Of a DNA stretch of 6,333 nucleotides, positions 1 through 4,980 are shown one piece after another. The number at the start of each line of letters is the position of its first letter. The first letter of the stretch is position 1. The stretch lies in NCBI GenBank assembly GCA_030638405.1, contig DAOWER010000214.1, positions 1 through 6,333 on the forward strand, given 5' to 3'. The position numbers were made by a program, and so were the translations under genes. The notes below the pieces were generated by a model, which made no database searches, had not been told where the DNA came from, and saw nothing but the letters and a program-made list of their open reading frames with translations. Source of the DNA: Candidatus Eiseniibacteriota bacterium. GTDB lineage: Bacteria > Joyebacterota > Joyebacteria > Joyebacterales > Joyebacteraceae.

Positions 1-179
1 ATCCCGCTGCCGCCACCGTACGGATAGTCATCGGCGGTCCGGTGCTTGTCCCTGGTGAAGTCCCAGATGTTCGTAAGGCCGATGGTCAGAAGGCCCAGCT
101 CCCTCGCCCGCCGGAGAATGCTCTCGCTCAATGGGCCCTCGAACATCTCCGGGAAGAGCGTCAAGACGTCTATCCTCAA
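1..179 (-). CDS. trmD: tRNA (guanine37-N1)-methyltransferase TrmD, N-terminal part only
   Basis: TrmD transfers a methyl group from S-adenosylmethionine to N1 of G37 next to the tRNA anticodon, which prevents +1 frameshifting. Only the first 59 codons are visible; the rest, including the trefoil-knot SAM site, lies beyond the left edge. The visible peptide has the family hallmarks: an opening RIDVLTLFPEMF, a middle stretch ending DFTRDKHRTADD, and YPYGGGSG, corresponding to the D-P/Y-YGGGxGM motif. The start is a TTG at 179-177, which places RIDVLTLFP exactly where the family begins. A purine-rich AGGGGG (186-191) lies 6 nt upstream and overlaps the rimM stop. The gap to rimM is only 10 nt, so the two are surely co-transcribed. 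Identity is well supported by motif and by the rpsP-khpA-rimM-trmD order. The TTG start is likely but not proven. Confidence 0.95.
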   Translation of the reverse strand, partial: MRIDVLTLFPEMFEGPLSESILRRARELGLLTIGLTNIWDFTRDKHRTADDYPYGGGSG

Positions 180-189
180 GAGATGCCCC

Positions 190-705
190 CTACGCCAGTC
201 CCTCCATCAGGTGAATCACCATCCTGCCCGAGTCGATGTCCACACTTCTGACGACATCGTCGATGACCGGAAGCAGGATCTCCTTCTCGCCGTTCCGAAC
301 GACGTAGACGTCGTTCCCCGGCATGTGCATCACCTCAATGAGCTTCCCGAGGTACTCGTCCTCGTCCGTGTAGACGTCGATCCCGACGATATCAACCACG
401 AACCAGCGATCCTCCGCCAGTGGACCGATCTGCTCTCTCGTCAGCCAGACCGACCAGTCACGAAGGGCCTCGGCGTCCTCCACGGTGCTCACGCCCTCGA
501 ACTGCACCACCTTGCGGGCCTTGTGGTCGCGCGCGCGTTCCACCGTGAGGGTACGCTCCCCACCTCGCCGACCGGTGACCCTGAGTTCCAGCGACTCGGT
601 GATGACCTTCAACAGGTCCCGGGCCAGATCGATGACCACCTCTCCCTTGATACCGTGTGGTCGGACTATCGCTCCTGCTTCGATCCAGTCGTCCAGCGGT
701 CTCAT
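190..705 (-). CDS. rimM: Ribosome maturation factor RimM
   Basis: RimM is a cytoplasmic assembly factor that binds the 30S head, contacts S19 and assists 16S rRNA processing and late 30S maturation. The 171-residue product has the usual family length. Residues about 9-90 form the N-terminal beta-barrel domain, with the signature GAIVRPHGIKGEV at 11-23. Residues about 98-170 form the PRC-barrel, with WFVVDIVGIDVYT (101-113), PGNDVYVVR (129-137) and the conserved ILLPVIDDVVRSVDI (143-157). The ATG at 705-703 is preceded by GAGGG (713-717) with a 7-nt spacer. A 53-nt gap separates it from khpA upstream, and trmD follows after 10 nt, the standard arrangement. Nothing is truncated or missing. Identification rests on motifs, length and synteny together. 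Confidence 0.97.
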   Translation of the reverse strand: MRPLDDWIEAGAIVRPHGIKGEVVIDLARDLLKVITESLELRVTGRRGGERTLTVERARDHKARKVVQFEGVSTVEDAEALRDWSVWLTREQIGPLAEDRWFVVDIVGIDVYTDEDEYLGKLIEVMHMPGNDVYVVRNGEKEILLPVIDDVVRSVDIDSGRMVIHLMEGLA

Positions 706-718
706 CGGACGGCCCTCG

Positions 719-732
719 GGAGCGGACGCTCC
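719..732 (-). other. Small inverted repeat in the khpA-rimM spacer
   Basis: The 53-nt spacer between khpA and rimM contains a perfect inverted repeat, GGAGC-GTCC-GCTCC on the minus strand, able to form a 5-bp hairpin with a tetraloop just upstream of the rimM Shine-Dalgarno (713-717). No T-run follows, so it is not an intrinsic terminator. It may be an mRNA stability or processing element within the operon, or chance in GC-rich DNA. Confidence 0.3.
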
Positions 733-758
733 GGCATTCGGGAACCTAAGGAAAGCAC

Positions 759-1034
759 CTAGTCGATGATCTCGACCGTGGCCTTCTTCTCGGCCTTCGT
801 CGCCGCCGCGCCGATGATTGCGCGGAGCGCCTTCGCGGTGCGTCCGTTCTTACCGATGACGCGGCCTTTGTCCTCGTCGGCGACCCTGACCTCGTAGACG
901 ATCATGTCACCCTTGGTTCCCTCGGTGACGTTGACGTCGTCAGGCCTGGTCACGAGACCTCGTGCAATGAACTCGACCAGTTCCTGAAGTGAGAGGTCCG
1001 TACGGTCTGTGGTCTTGGTCTCGTCCTCAAACAT
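759..1034 (-). CDS. khpA: KH-domain RNA-binding protein KhpA (YlqC/UPF0109 family)
   Basis: KhpA is a small single-KH-domain protein that binds RNA, often as a heterodimer with KhpB/Jag in Gram-positives, and influences sRNA-mRNA interactions, cell elongation and division. The 91-residue product is slightly longer than typical (about 75-80 residues) because of a hydrophilic N-terminal extension of about 14 residues. The core starts near SLQELVEFIARGLV (15-28) and carries the KH signature GRVIGKNGR (57-65), whose GKNG (61-64) is the GxxG nucleic-acid-binding loop, followed by TAKALRAII. It ends in KKATVEIID, typical of the family. The ATG at 1034-1032 has an AAGG about 9 nt upstream. Its place between rpsP and rimM is the canonical one. 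No khpB partner is visible in the window. Confidence 0.95.
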   Translation of the reverse strand: MFEDETKTTDRTDLSLQELVEFIARGLVTRPDDVNVTEGTKGDMIVYEVRVADEDKGRVIGKNGRTAKALRAIIGAAATKAEKKATVEIID

Positions 1035-1073
1035 AGCGTTGAACCTTTCCGGGAGACTCGGTATGGACTTCTG

Positions 1074-1769
1074 CTACCCCTCGGTCTTCTCCGGCTCCGG
1101 CTTGGCTGCCGCCTCTTCAGTCGCCGGTGCCTCATCCGGCTTGGCTGCCGCCTCTTCAGTCGCCGGTGCCTCATCCGGCTTGGCTGCTGCCTCTTCAGTC
1201 GCCGGTGCCTCATCCGGCGTCTCCGCAGTCTCCCCACCGCCCGACTCCACCGCTGCGCCTGCGTCCGGTGTGTCCTCCGCCGCCTCCTGCGGTTCCGCCG
1301 CGGGCTCTGCCGCCGCCTCCTCGACGCCAGTCGCCTCGGGTCGTGCTTCGTCGGCCGCGGGCTCCGCCTGCTCCTCAGCGGCCGCCTTGGCGGCCTTCTT
1401 CGCCGCCTTCGTCTCCTCCTTGCCCCGCTTCTTCATGGCCGCCGCGGCCTCGGTCCGCTTCCGGGCCTCGTCCTCGATGTGAAGGAGCTCATCGTAGGGC
1501 TTGCCCTGGCGAACGTGATGCCACGTCTCCATGATCCCAATCCGAGAGAAGAGTGATTTCACCGTCTCAGTCGGCTTCGCTCCCTCGCTGAACCAGCCAA
1601 GGACCTTCTCCGTTTCGACCTTGATGTCGGCGGGGTCCTTGAGAGGATCGTAGTAGCTCAGCTGCTCGATGAACCGCCCGTCTCTGGGCGACCGTGAGTC
1701 GGCTACCACGATTCTGTAGAAGGCCCTGTGCTTCGCGCCCTTGCGCTGTAGTCTGATTCGTACTGCCAC
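1074..1769 (-). CDS. rpsP: Small ribosomal subunit protein bS16 with a very long C-terminal extension
   Basis: bS16 binds the 5' domain of 16S rRNA and is needed for 30S assembly. Residues 1-80 are a standard S16: MAVRIRLQRKGAKHR, FYRIVVADSRSPRDGRFIE (17-35), then YYDPL and the C-terminal helix ending near SRIGIM (75-80). Family proteins are usually about 80-90 residues, but this one has 231. After the core comes a basic/helical segment (about 81-133, Lys/Arg/Ala rich), then a low-complexity Ala/Glu/Pro tail with three 13-residue repeats of DEAPATEEAAAKP at about 186-224. The GTG start at 1769-1767 fits the family N-terminus and has a strong GAGGAG (1780-1785) 10 nt upstream. An upstream TTG at 1847 would add 26 residues unlike S16 and overlap ffh, so I reject it. 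Alanine-rich S16 tails occur in some phyla, but this one is unusually long. The 67-nt gap to ffh has no promoter I can defend. Confidence 0.96.
   Translation of the reverse strand: MAVRIRLQRKGAKHRAFYRIVVADSRSPRDGRFIEQLSYYDPLKDPADIKVETEKVLGWFSEGAKPTETVKSLFSRIGIMETWHHVRQGKPYDELLHIEDEARKRTEAAAAMKKRGKEETKAAKKAAKAAAEEQAEPAADEARPEATGVEEAAAEPAAEPQEAAEDTPDAGAAVESGGGETAETPDEAPATEEAAAKPDEAPATEEAAAKPDEAPATEEAAAKPEPEKTEG
1096..1212 (-). repeat. Three tandem 39-bp repeats inside the rpsP tail
   Basis: Three directly repeated 39-bp units lie at 1096-1134, 1135-1173 and 1174-1212, followed by a 6-bp partial match to position 1218. Units 1 and 2 are identical. Unit 3 differs by one base (position 1188, T instead of C on the plus strand), a synonymous GCG/GCA alanine change. 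Because 39 is a multiple of three, copy-number change keeps the rpsP frame open. The encoded peptide unit is DEAPATEEAAAKP. The near identity implies recent expansion or homogenisation, and the locus may vary in copy number between strains. Confidence 0.97.
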
Positions 1770-1779
1770 TGTGAGTTTA

Positions 1780-1785
1780 CTCCTC
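1780..1785 (-). promoter_or_regulatory. Shine-Dalgarno for rpsP that decides the GTG start
   Basis: GAGGAG on the minus strand lies 10 nt upstream of the GTG at 1769-1767. It is the only strong ribosome binding site in the ffh-rpsP gap and supports the GTG start rather than the upstream in-frame TTG at 1847. Confidence 0.8.
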
Positions 1786-1810
1786 GTGTGCTCGGGTCTG
1801 TCCGGTGTTT

Positions 1811-1826
1811 GTTCCTGTTCGGGAAC
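1811..1826 (-). other. Small hairpin in the ffh-rpsP spacer
   Basis: The 67-nt spacer between ffh and rpsP contains GTTCC-CGAACA-GGAAC on the minus strand, a 5-bp stem with a six-base loop, flanked by CCGG on both sides. There is no downstream T-run, so it is not an intrinsic terminator. It might be an attenuator remnant, a processing site that lets S16 be expressed more highly than Ffh, or chance. Confidence 0.3.
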
Positions 1827-1836
1827 CGGCGACCCG

Positions 1837-3165
1837 TCACATTCCAAATGGAATCCCGCTGGGGAGCTTGCCGCGCTTCCCCAGCTTCCCGAACTGTTTC
1901 GCCATCTTCTTCATTGCGTCGAACTGCTTGAGGAGCCGGTTGATGTCCTGGACGGTCGTCCCGCTCCCCCGCGCGATGCGCTTCCGCCTGCTTCCATCGA
2001 TGATTCCCGGATTGCGTCTCTCGTCCGGGGTCATTGAGCTGATGATCGCCTCCACCCGCCCCAGTGCCCGCTCGTCTACGTCGACCTTACCGATCTTGCC
2101 CATACCGGGCATCATTCCGACCAGCTGGTCCAGAGACCCCATCTTCTTGAGCGCCTGAAGCTGCTCGGCGAAGTCCTCGAGCGTCAGGCTCTCCTTCCGG
2201 ATCTTCTCCTCGAGCTTCGCCGCTTTCTCGAGGTCCGTGACCTCCTGAACGCGCTCCACCAGGGTCACGACGTCGCCCATTCCAAGAATCCGCGACGCCA
2301 TGCGGTCCGGGTGAAACGCCTCGAGCGCGTCCAGCTTCTCGCCCACCCCGGCGAACTTGATGGGCTTACCAGTGACGGCGCGGAGCGACACCGCTGCTCC
2401 CCCGCGCGTGTCACCATCAAGCTTCGTCAGGACGGCCCCTGAGAAATCGAGCCTTCGCGCAAACTCCGACGCGACGTTGACCGCGTCCTGTCCAGTCATG
2501 CTGTCGAGGACGAGCAGGATCTCGGCAGGCTTCGTCGCCTCACGGATCCGCTCGAGCTCGGCCATCATGTCCTCGTCGACGTGCAGCCGCCCCGCTGTGT
2601 CCAGAATGACGACGTCAGAGCCCGTCTCTCTGGCCTCGCGAAGCGCGGTCGACGCAATCCCGACAGGGTCCGCCCCCGCCTCGCCCACGTGCACCGGCAG
2701 ACCAAGCTGTCCACCGAGCGTGGCGAGCTGATCCTGCGCCGCCGGGCGATACGTGTCCGCCGCGGCAAGCATGGGACTCCTGCCCCGCTGTCGGAGGTAG
2801 TTCGCCAGCTTCGCGCAGAACGTCGTCTTGCCGGAGCCCTGGAGCCCCACGACCATCACGACCGCGGGTGCACCCGATGGAATCCGGAACGAGTCCGCGC
2901 GTCCTCCGAGCAGAGTGGCCAGCTCGTCGTGGACGATCTTGACCATCTGCTGGCCCGGCGTGACGCTCTTGAGAACGTCCTCGCCGATCGCGCGCGCTTT
3001 GACGCTGTCCACGAACCCGCGCGCGACCTTGAAGTTGACGTCGGCCTCGAGAAGAGCGCGCCGAACCTCCCTGAGCGCCTCCTCGATGTTGGCCTCGCTG
3101 AGTCTTCCCCTTCCGGTGAGCGACCTGAACGCGCTCTGGAATCGTTCCGAAAGCTGTTCGAACAT
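1837..3165 (-). CDS. ffh: Signal recognition particle protein Ffh (SRP54 homologue)
   Basis: Ffh is the GTPase of the bacterial signal recognition particle. It binds SRP RNA and signal sequences of nascent chains and docks with FtsY to deliver ribosomes to SecYEG. The 442-residue product has normal family length. The N domain is about 1-88. The G domain is about 89-297, with P-loop GLQGSGKTT (107-115), DTYRPAAQDQL (137-147), DTAGR (189-193), TKLDGDTRGG (247-256) and GVGEKLDALEAF (273-284). The methionine-rich M domain is about 298-442, with a finger-loop region LVGMMPGMGK (348-357) and the RNA-binding SRRKRIARGSG (392-402). The ATG at 3165 matches the family start MFEQLSERFQ. An in-frame extension to 3237 has no family counterpart and is leader RNA. 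GGAGGA (3178-3183) is the ribosome binding site, at a longish 12-nt spacing. It heads the ffh-rpsP-khpA-rimM-trmD operon behind its own promoter. Confidence 0.98.
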   Translation of the reverse strand: MFEQLSERFQSAFRSLTGRGRLSEANIEEALREVRRALLEADVNFKVARGFVDSVKARAIGEDVLKSVTPGQQMVKIVHDELATLLGGRADSFRIPSGAPAVVMVVGLQGSGKTTFCAKLANYLRQRGRSPMLAAADTYRPAAQDQLATLGGQLGLPVHVGEAGADPVGIASTALREARETGSDVVILDTAGRLHVDEDMMAELERIREATKPAEILLVLDSMTGQDAVNVASEFARRLDFSGAVLTKLDGDTRGGAAVSLRAVTGKPIKFAGVGEKLDALEAFHPDRMASRILGMGDVVTLVERVQEVTDLEKAAKLEEKIRKESLTLEDFAEQLQALKKMGSLDQLVGMMPGMGKIGKVDVDERALGRVEAIISSMTPDERRNPGIIDGSRRKRIARGSGTTVQDINRLLKQFDAMKKMAKQFGKLGKRGKLPSGIPFGM

Positions 3166-3166
3166 C

Positions 3167-3189
3167 CCTTGGTCGCTTCCTCCGACAGG
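3167..3189 (-). promoter_or_regulatory. Ribosome binding site of ffh inside a small hairpin
   Basis: Immediately upstream of the ffh ATG, the minus strand can pair CCT-GTCG with CGAC-(CA bulge)-AGG around a seven-base loop GAGGAAG. The Shine-Dalgarno GGAGGA (3178-3183) is largely in the loop. Its spacing of 12 nt to the ATG is long, and the hairpin would shorten the effective distance. The stem is weak (4 bp plus 3 bp), so a switch function is only a possibility. Confidence 0.4.
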
Positions 3190-3191
3190 TT

Positions 3192-3241
3192 CCTCTGTTG
3201 CCCCGCGCGGCACGCGCTCGCGGCGCGTCCCGAACAAGAGG
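3192..3241 (-). promoter_or_regulatory. Second stem-loop in the ffh leader
   Basis: On the minus strand CCTCT(T)GTT (3241-3233) can pair with AACAGAGG (3199-3192), giving 8 bp with one bulged T. Inside it is a perfect inverted repeat ACGCGC-CGCGA-GCGCGT (3228-3212). The element lies just upstream of the ffh ribosome binding site. No T-run follows, so it is not a standard terminator. Role unknown; the nested complementarity is seen directly in the sequence. Confidence 0.45.
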
Positions 3242-3245
3242 GTTA

Positions 3246-3305
3246 CGGGGCAAGGCGAAGCAGAGCACGACGCTCGCCATAGGGGTACAGCAATGCACCG
3301 CCCCG
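3246..3305 (-). promoter_or_regulatory. Candidate three-way-junction RNA in the ffh leader
   Basis: This 60-nt minus-strand segment can fold into a compact three-way junction. The closing stem is CGGGGC (3305-3300) with GCCCCG (3251-3246), a perfect 6 bp. Directly stacked is hairpin GGTGC-ATTGCT-GTACC (3299-3284), 5 bp including one G-U. A five-base linker CCTAT follows, then a hairpin with arms GGCGA (3278-3274) and TCGCC (3258-3254), and then TT. It does not match any riboswitch consensus I can recall. Some wording (GGGG, GGT, CTGTACC) resembles the Alu domain of large bacterial SRP RNA, but the rest of that RNA is absent. A regulatory leader is plausible; a chance fold in GC-rich DNA cannot be excluded. 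Confidence 0.4.
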
Positions 3306-3348
3306 GCTAGCCGTCAAGCTTCGGGCCCGCAACTGGTACAGCCTAGAG

Positions 3349-3377
3349 AATATACCAAAGGGGAAGATATCGTGCAA
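3349..3377 (-). promoter_or_regulatory. Sigma70-type promoter for the ffh operon
   Basis: On the minus strand a TTGCAC -35 box (3377-3372) and a TATATT -10 box (3354-3349, five of six consensus bases) are separated by exactly 17 bp. This AT-rich patch stands out from its GC-rich surroundings. It starts about 30 bp after the rpe stop. The predicted transcription start, near 3342-3344, gives a leader of about 177 nt before the ffh ATG. The -35 matches consensus in TTG only, so strength is uncertain. No intrinsic terminator separates it from rpe, so read-through from the upstream genes is also possible. Confidence 0.7.
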
Positions 3378-3408
3378 GTGGAAACGTGACCACCCGGGCG
3401 CTGCCGTC

Positions 3409-4086
3409 CTAGGCGAGGACCGACTCCCCCGCCTCTCTGAGCGCCACGAGCGCCGCCCCGGCGTCCGGTGCTCCGAAGATCGCGGAGGCGGCCACCAGGA
3501 CCTCACCGCCGTTCGTAACAACCAGCGGCGCCTGCGAGGGTCCTATGCCACCGTCGACCTCTATGAAGAAGCCGAGGCCCCTCTCCCGCTTCCAGCGCGC
3601 TATCGTGGCCAGCTTGGGCATCACGTCCGCAATGAAGCTCTGACCCGCGAATCCGGGGTTGACGGTCATGACGAGGGCCAGGTCGATCTCGTCGAGGAAC
3701 GGCTCGAGTTGTTCCGCCGGATTGGGAGGGTTGACGGCCATACCAGGCTTCGCACCCCGCGCCCTGATGAGCTTTATGACCGCCGACGGGTCCTTGCACG
3801 CCTCCCTGTGGAAGACTACGAAGTCCGCTCCCGCGTCGATGAACGCCGCGGCGTGCTCGGCGGGATCGGTGATCATGAGGTGCGCGTCTATGGGAAGGTC
3901 GGTGCACCCGCGCACGGCCTCCACGACGAACGGTCCCATCGTCAGGTTGGGCACGAAGTGACCGTCCATGACGTCGATGTGTATCATGTCGGCCCCGGCC
4001 GCCTCGACGGTCCGTATCTCGTCACCCAGCCGCGTGAAGTCGGCCGCCAGTATCGACGGCGAGATGAGAACCCTGCGCTCCGCCAT
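3409..4086 (-). CDS. rpe: Ribulose-phosphate 3-epimerase
   Basis: Rpe is a cytoplasmic TIM-barrel enzyme that interconverts D-ribulose 5-phosphate and D-xylulose 5-phosphate in the pentose phosphate pathway and, where present, the Calvin cycle. The 225-residue product is full length for the family. The expected elements occur in order: ISPSILAADF (8-17), HIDVMDGHFVPNLT (36-49), DAHLM (67-71), VNPGFAGQSF (142-151), EVDGGI (176-181) and the phosphate-binding ASAIFG (200-205). By family comparison the metal and catalytic residues are His36, Asp38, His69 and Asp178, all present. The ATG at 4086 has AAGGAG (4096-4101) 9 nt upstream. The gap to the PASTA gene is 36 nt, suggesting co-transcription. 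The link of rpe with rsmB and a PASTA protein echoes the Firmicutes prkC neighbourhood. Confidence 0.98.
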   Translation of the reverse strand: MAERRVLISPSILAADFTRLGDEIRTVEAAGADMIHIDVMDGHFVPNLTMGPFVVEAVRGCTDLPIDAHLMITDPAEHAAAFIDAGADFVVFHREACKDPSAVIKLIRARGAKPGMAVNPPNPAEQLEPFLDEIDLALVMTVNPGFAGQSFIADVMPKLATIARWKRERGLGFFIEVDGGIGPSQAPLVVTNGGEVLVAASAIFGAPDAGAALVALREAGESVLA

Positions 4087-4122
4087 GTGCAGTCTCTCCT
4101 TGTAGGCGTGCCCCTCGCCCGT

Positions 4123-4980
4123 TCAGTTCTCGATCCTCAGCGTGACGCCCTCTCCCTCGACGACGTGCGACCCCGTCACAGGGTCCTGAGCCACGACGAC
4201 CTCCCTGGTGCCCCGACGCCGGCCGCGCTCGTACCTGACCGAGCGCATGACCAGCCCGAGCGCCTCCACGACAAGCCTGGCTTCCTCGGCCGTCTTCCCG
4301 ACCAGGGAGGGCATAATGAGTTCGACCGGCCTCGGGCCCAGGCTCACCAGCAGCCGCACGCCGCTCCCCAGCGGACGCACCGCCCCCTCGCCCGGGTCAG
4401 TGCCTATGACCCTGCCCCGCTCAACGCGGCTGGTGTGGACTCCCGCGACCTCCTCGATGGCAAACCCCGCATGCTCGGCGTCGAGCTGCGCCTGCCGGGC
4501 GTTGAGCCCCGCAAGCATCGGCAGGCTTCTCATGTCCGCGCCCGAGCTGACGACGAGCCCCACGGTCCGGCCACGCTTGATCTGCGTGCCCGCGTCCGGC
4601 GTCTGGAACGCGACTGAGCCGACCGGCACGTCGGGGTCGGCCCGCTCGGCGTCGACGCGGATGCGGACCCCGGCCGCTTCGGCCATCCTCTTGGCCTCGA
4701 CCACGGGTACTCCGACGAGGTCGGGGGTCACGGTGAGGTCCCCGCGGCGAACGATCATAGGCATGATGACGTAGTTGACGAGGACGGCGGCGCACACGGC
4801 GGCCGCGAACACGGCCGACATGTGGAAGAGAACACGCCTCACGACGGGGCCGATAGGGCCGCGCTCGCGGGCGCCGGTCTCGGACGTGTCGCCGGATGCG
4901 CGACCTGGACCCTTACGCCCGATCACGCGTCCGACCCGACGCGTCACGCGGTTCTCAGATGTCGAGGTCGACTCATCCAA
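4123..4980 (-). CDS. Membrane-anchored protein with three PASTA domains and no kinase domain
   Basis: The 285-residue product has a short hydrophilic, Arg-rich N-terminus (1-48), one hydrophobic segment (about 50-76, following VVRR and ending before VRRGD), then three PASTA repeats at about 81-147, 150-216 and 219-285. Each opens with a pattern like TVTPDLVGVPVVEAKRMAE or IMPSLVGKTAEEARLVVE and ends in a beta strand such as TVGLVVSSG. The layout predicts a type II anchor with PASTA domains outside the cytoplasmic membrane. PASTA domains bind peptidoglycan or lipid II fragments in PrkC/PknB kinases and some PBPs. No kinase or transpeptidase domain is present, so the role is unknown; cell-wall sensing or scaffolding is inference. 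The proposed TTG start (4980) overlaps the rsmB stop by 8 nt and has GGAGG 9 nt upstream. GTG codons at 4947 and 4926 are alternatives. It is translationally coupled to rsmB and followed by rpe. Confidence 0.88.
   Translation of the reverse strand: MDESTSTSENRVTRRVGRVIGRKGPGRASGDTSETGARERGPIGPVVRRVLFHMSAVFAAAVCAAVLVNYVIMPMIVRRGDLTVTPDLVGVPVVEAKRMAEAAGVRIRVDAERADPDVPVGSVAFQTPDAGTQIKRGRTVGLVVSSGADMRSLPMLAGLNARQAQLDAEHAGFAIEEVAGVHTSRVERGRVIGTDPGEGAVRPLGSGVRLLVSLGPRPVELIMPSLVGKTAEEARLVVEALGLVMRSVRYERGRRRGTREVVVAQDPVTGSHVVEGEGVTLRIEN

Noticed and set aside
950..1237. Minus-strand frame with RMRHRRLKRRQPS repeats overlapping rpsP and khpA
   Set aside because: It is the 39-bp rpsP repeat read in another frame, and the real S16 and KhpA frames explain the region.
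1770..1847. A 26-codon N-terminal extension of rpsP from TTG 1847
   Set aside because: The extra residues do not resemble S16 and would overlap the end of ffh. The GTG at 1769 has a strong GAGGAG and gives the exact family N-terminus.
3166..3237. A 24-residue N-terminal extension of ffh from 3237
   Set aside because: Ffh proteins begin at MFEQLSERF. The extension is Arg/Gly-rich, lies in the structured leader, and the Shine-Dalgarno falls inside it.
3166..3345. The ffh leader as a complete SRP RNA gene (ffs)
   Set aside because: Short stretches resemble the Alu domain of large bacterial SRP RNA and the Ffh-binding motif, but the exact GGAA-capped helix 8, its symmetric loop and the returning 3' strand are missing, and the ffh start codon follows at once. 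It was kept only as a leader with possible mimicry.
3378..3408. Possible terminator between rpe and the ffh promoter
   Set aside because: Only a 4-bp GTGG/CCAC inverted repeat and no T-run on the minus strand; too weak for an intrinsic terminator.
3709..4617. Long plus-strand open frame of about 300 codons opposite rpe and the PASTA gene
   Set aside because: It is antisense to two well-identified genes, crosses both without any recognisable domain, and is the type of spurious open frame expected in GC-rich DNA. The same applies to plus-strand frames at 46-762 and 2581-3282.
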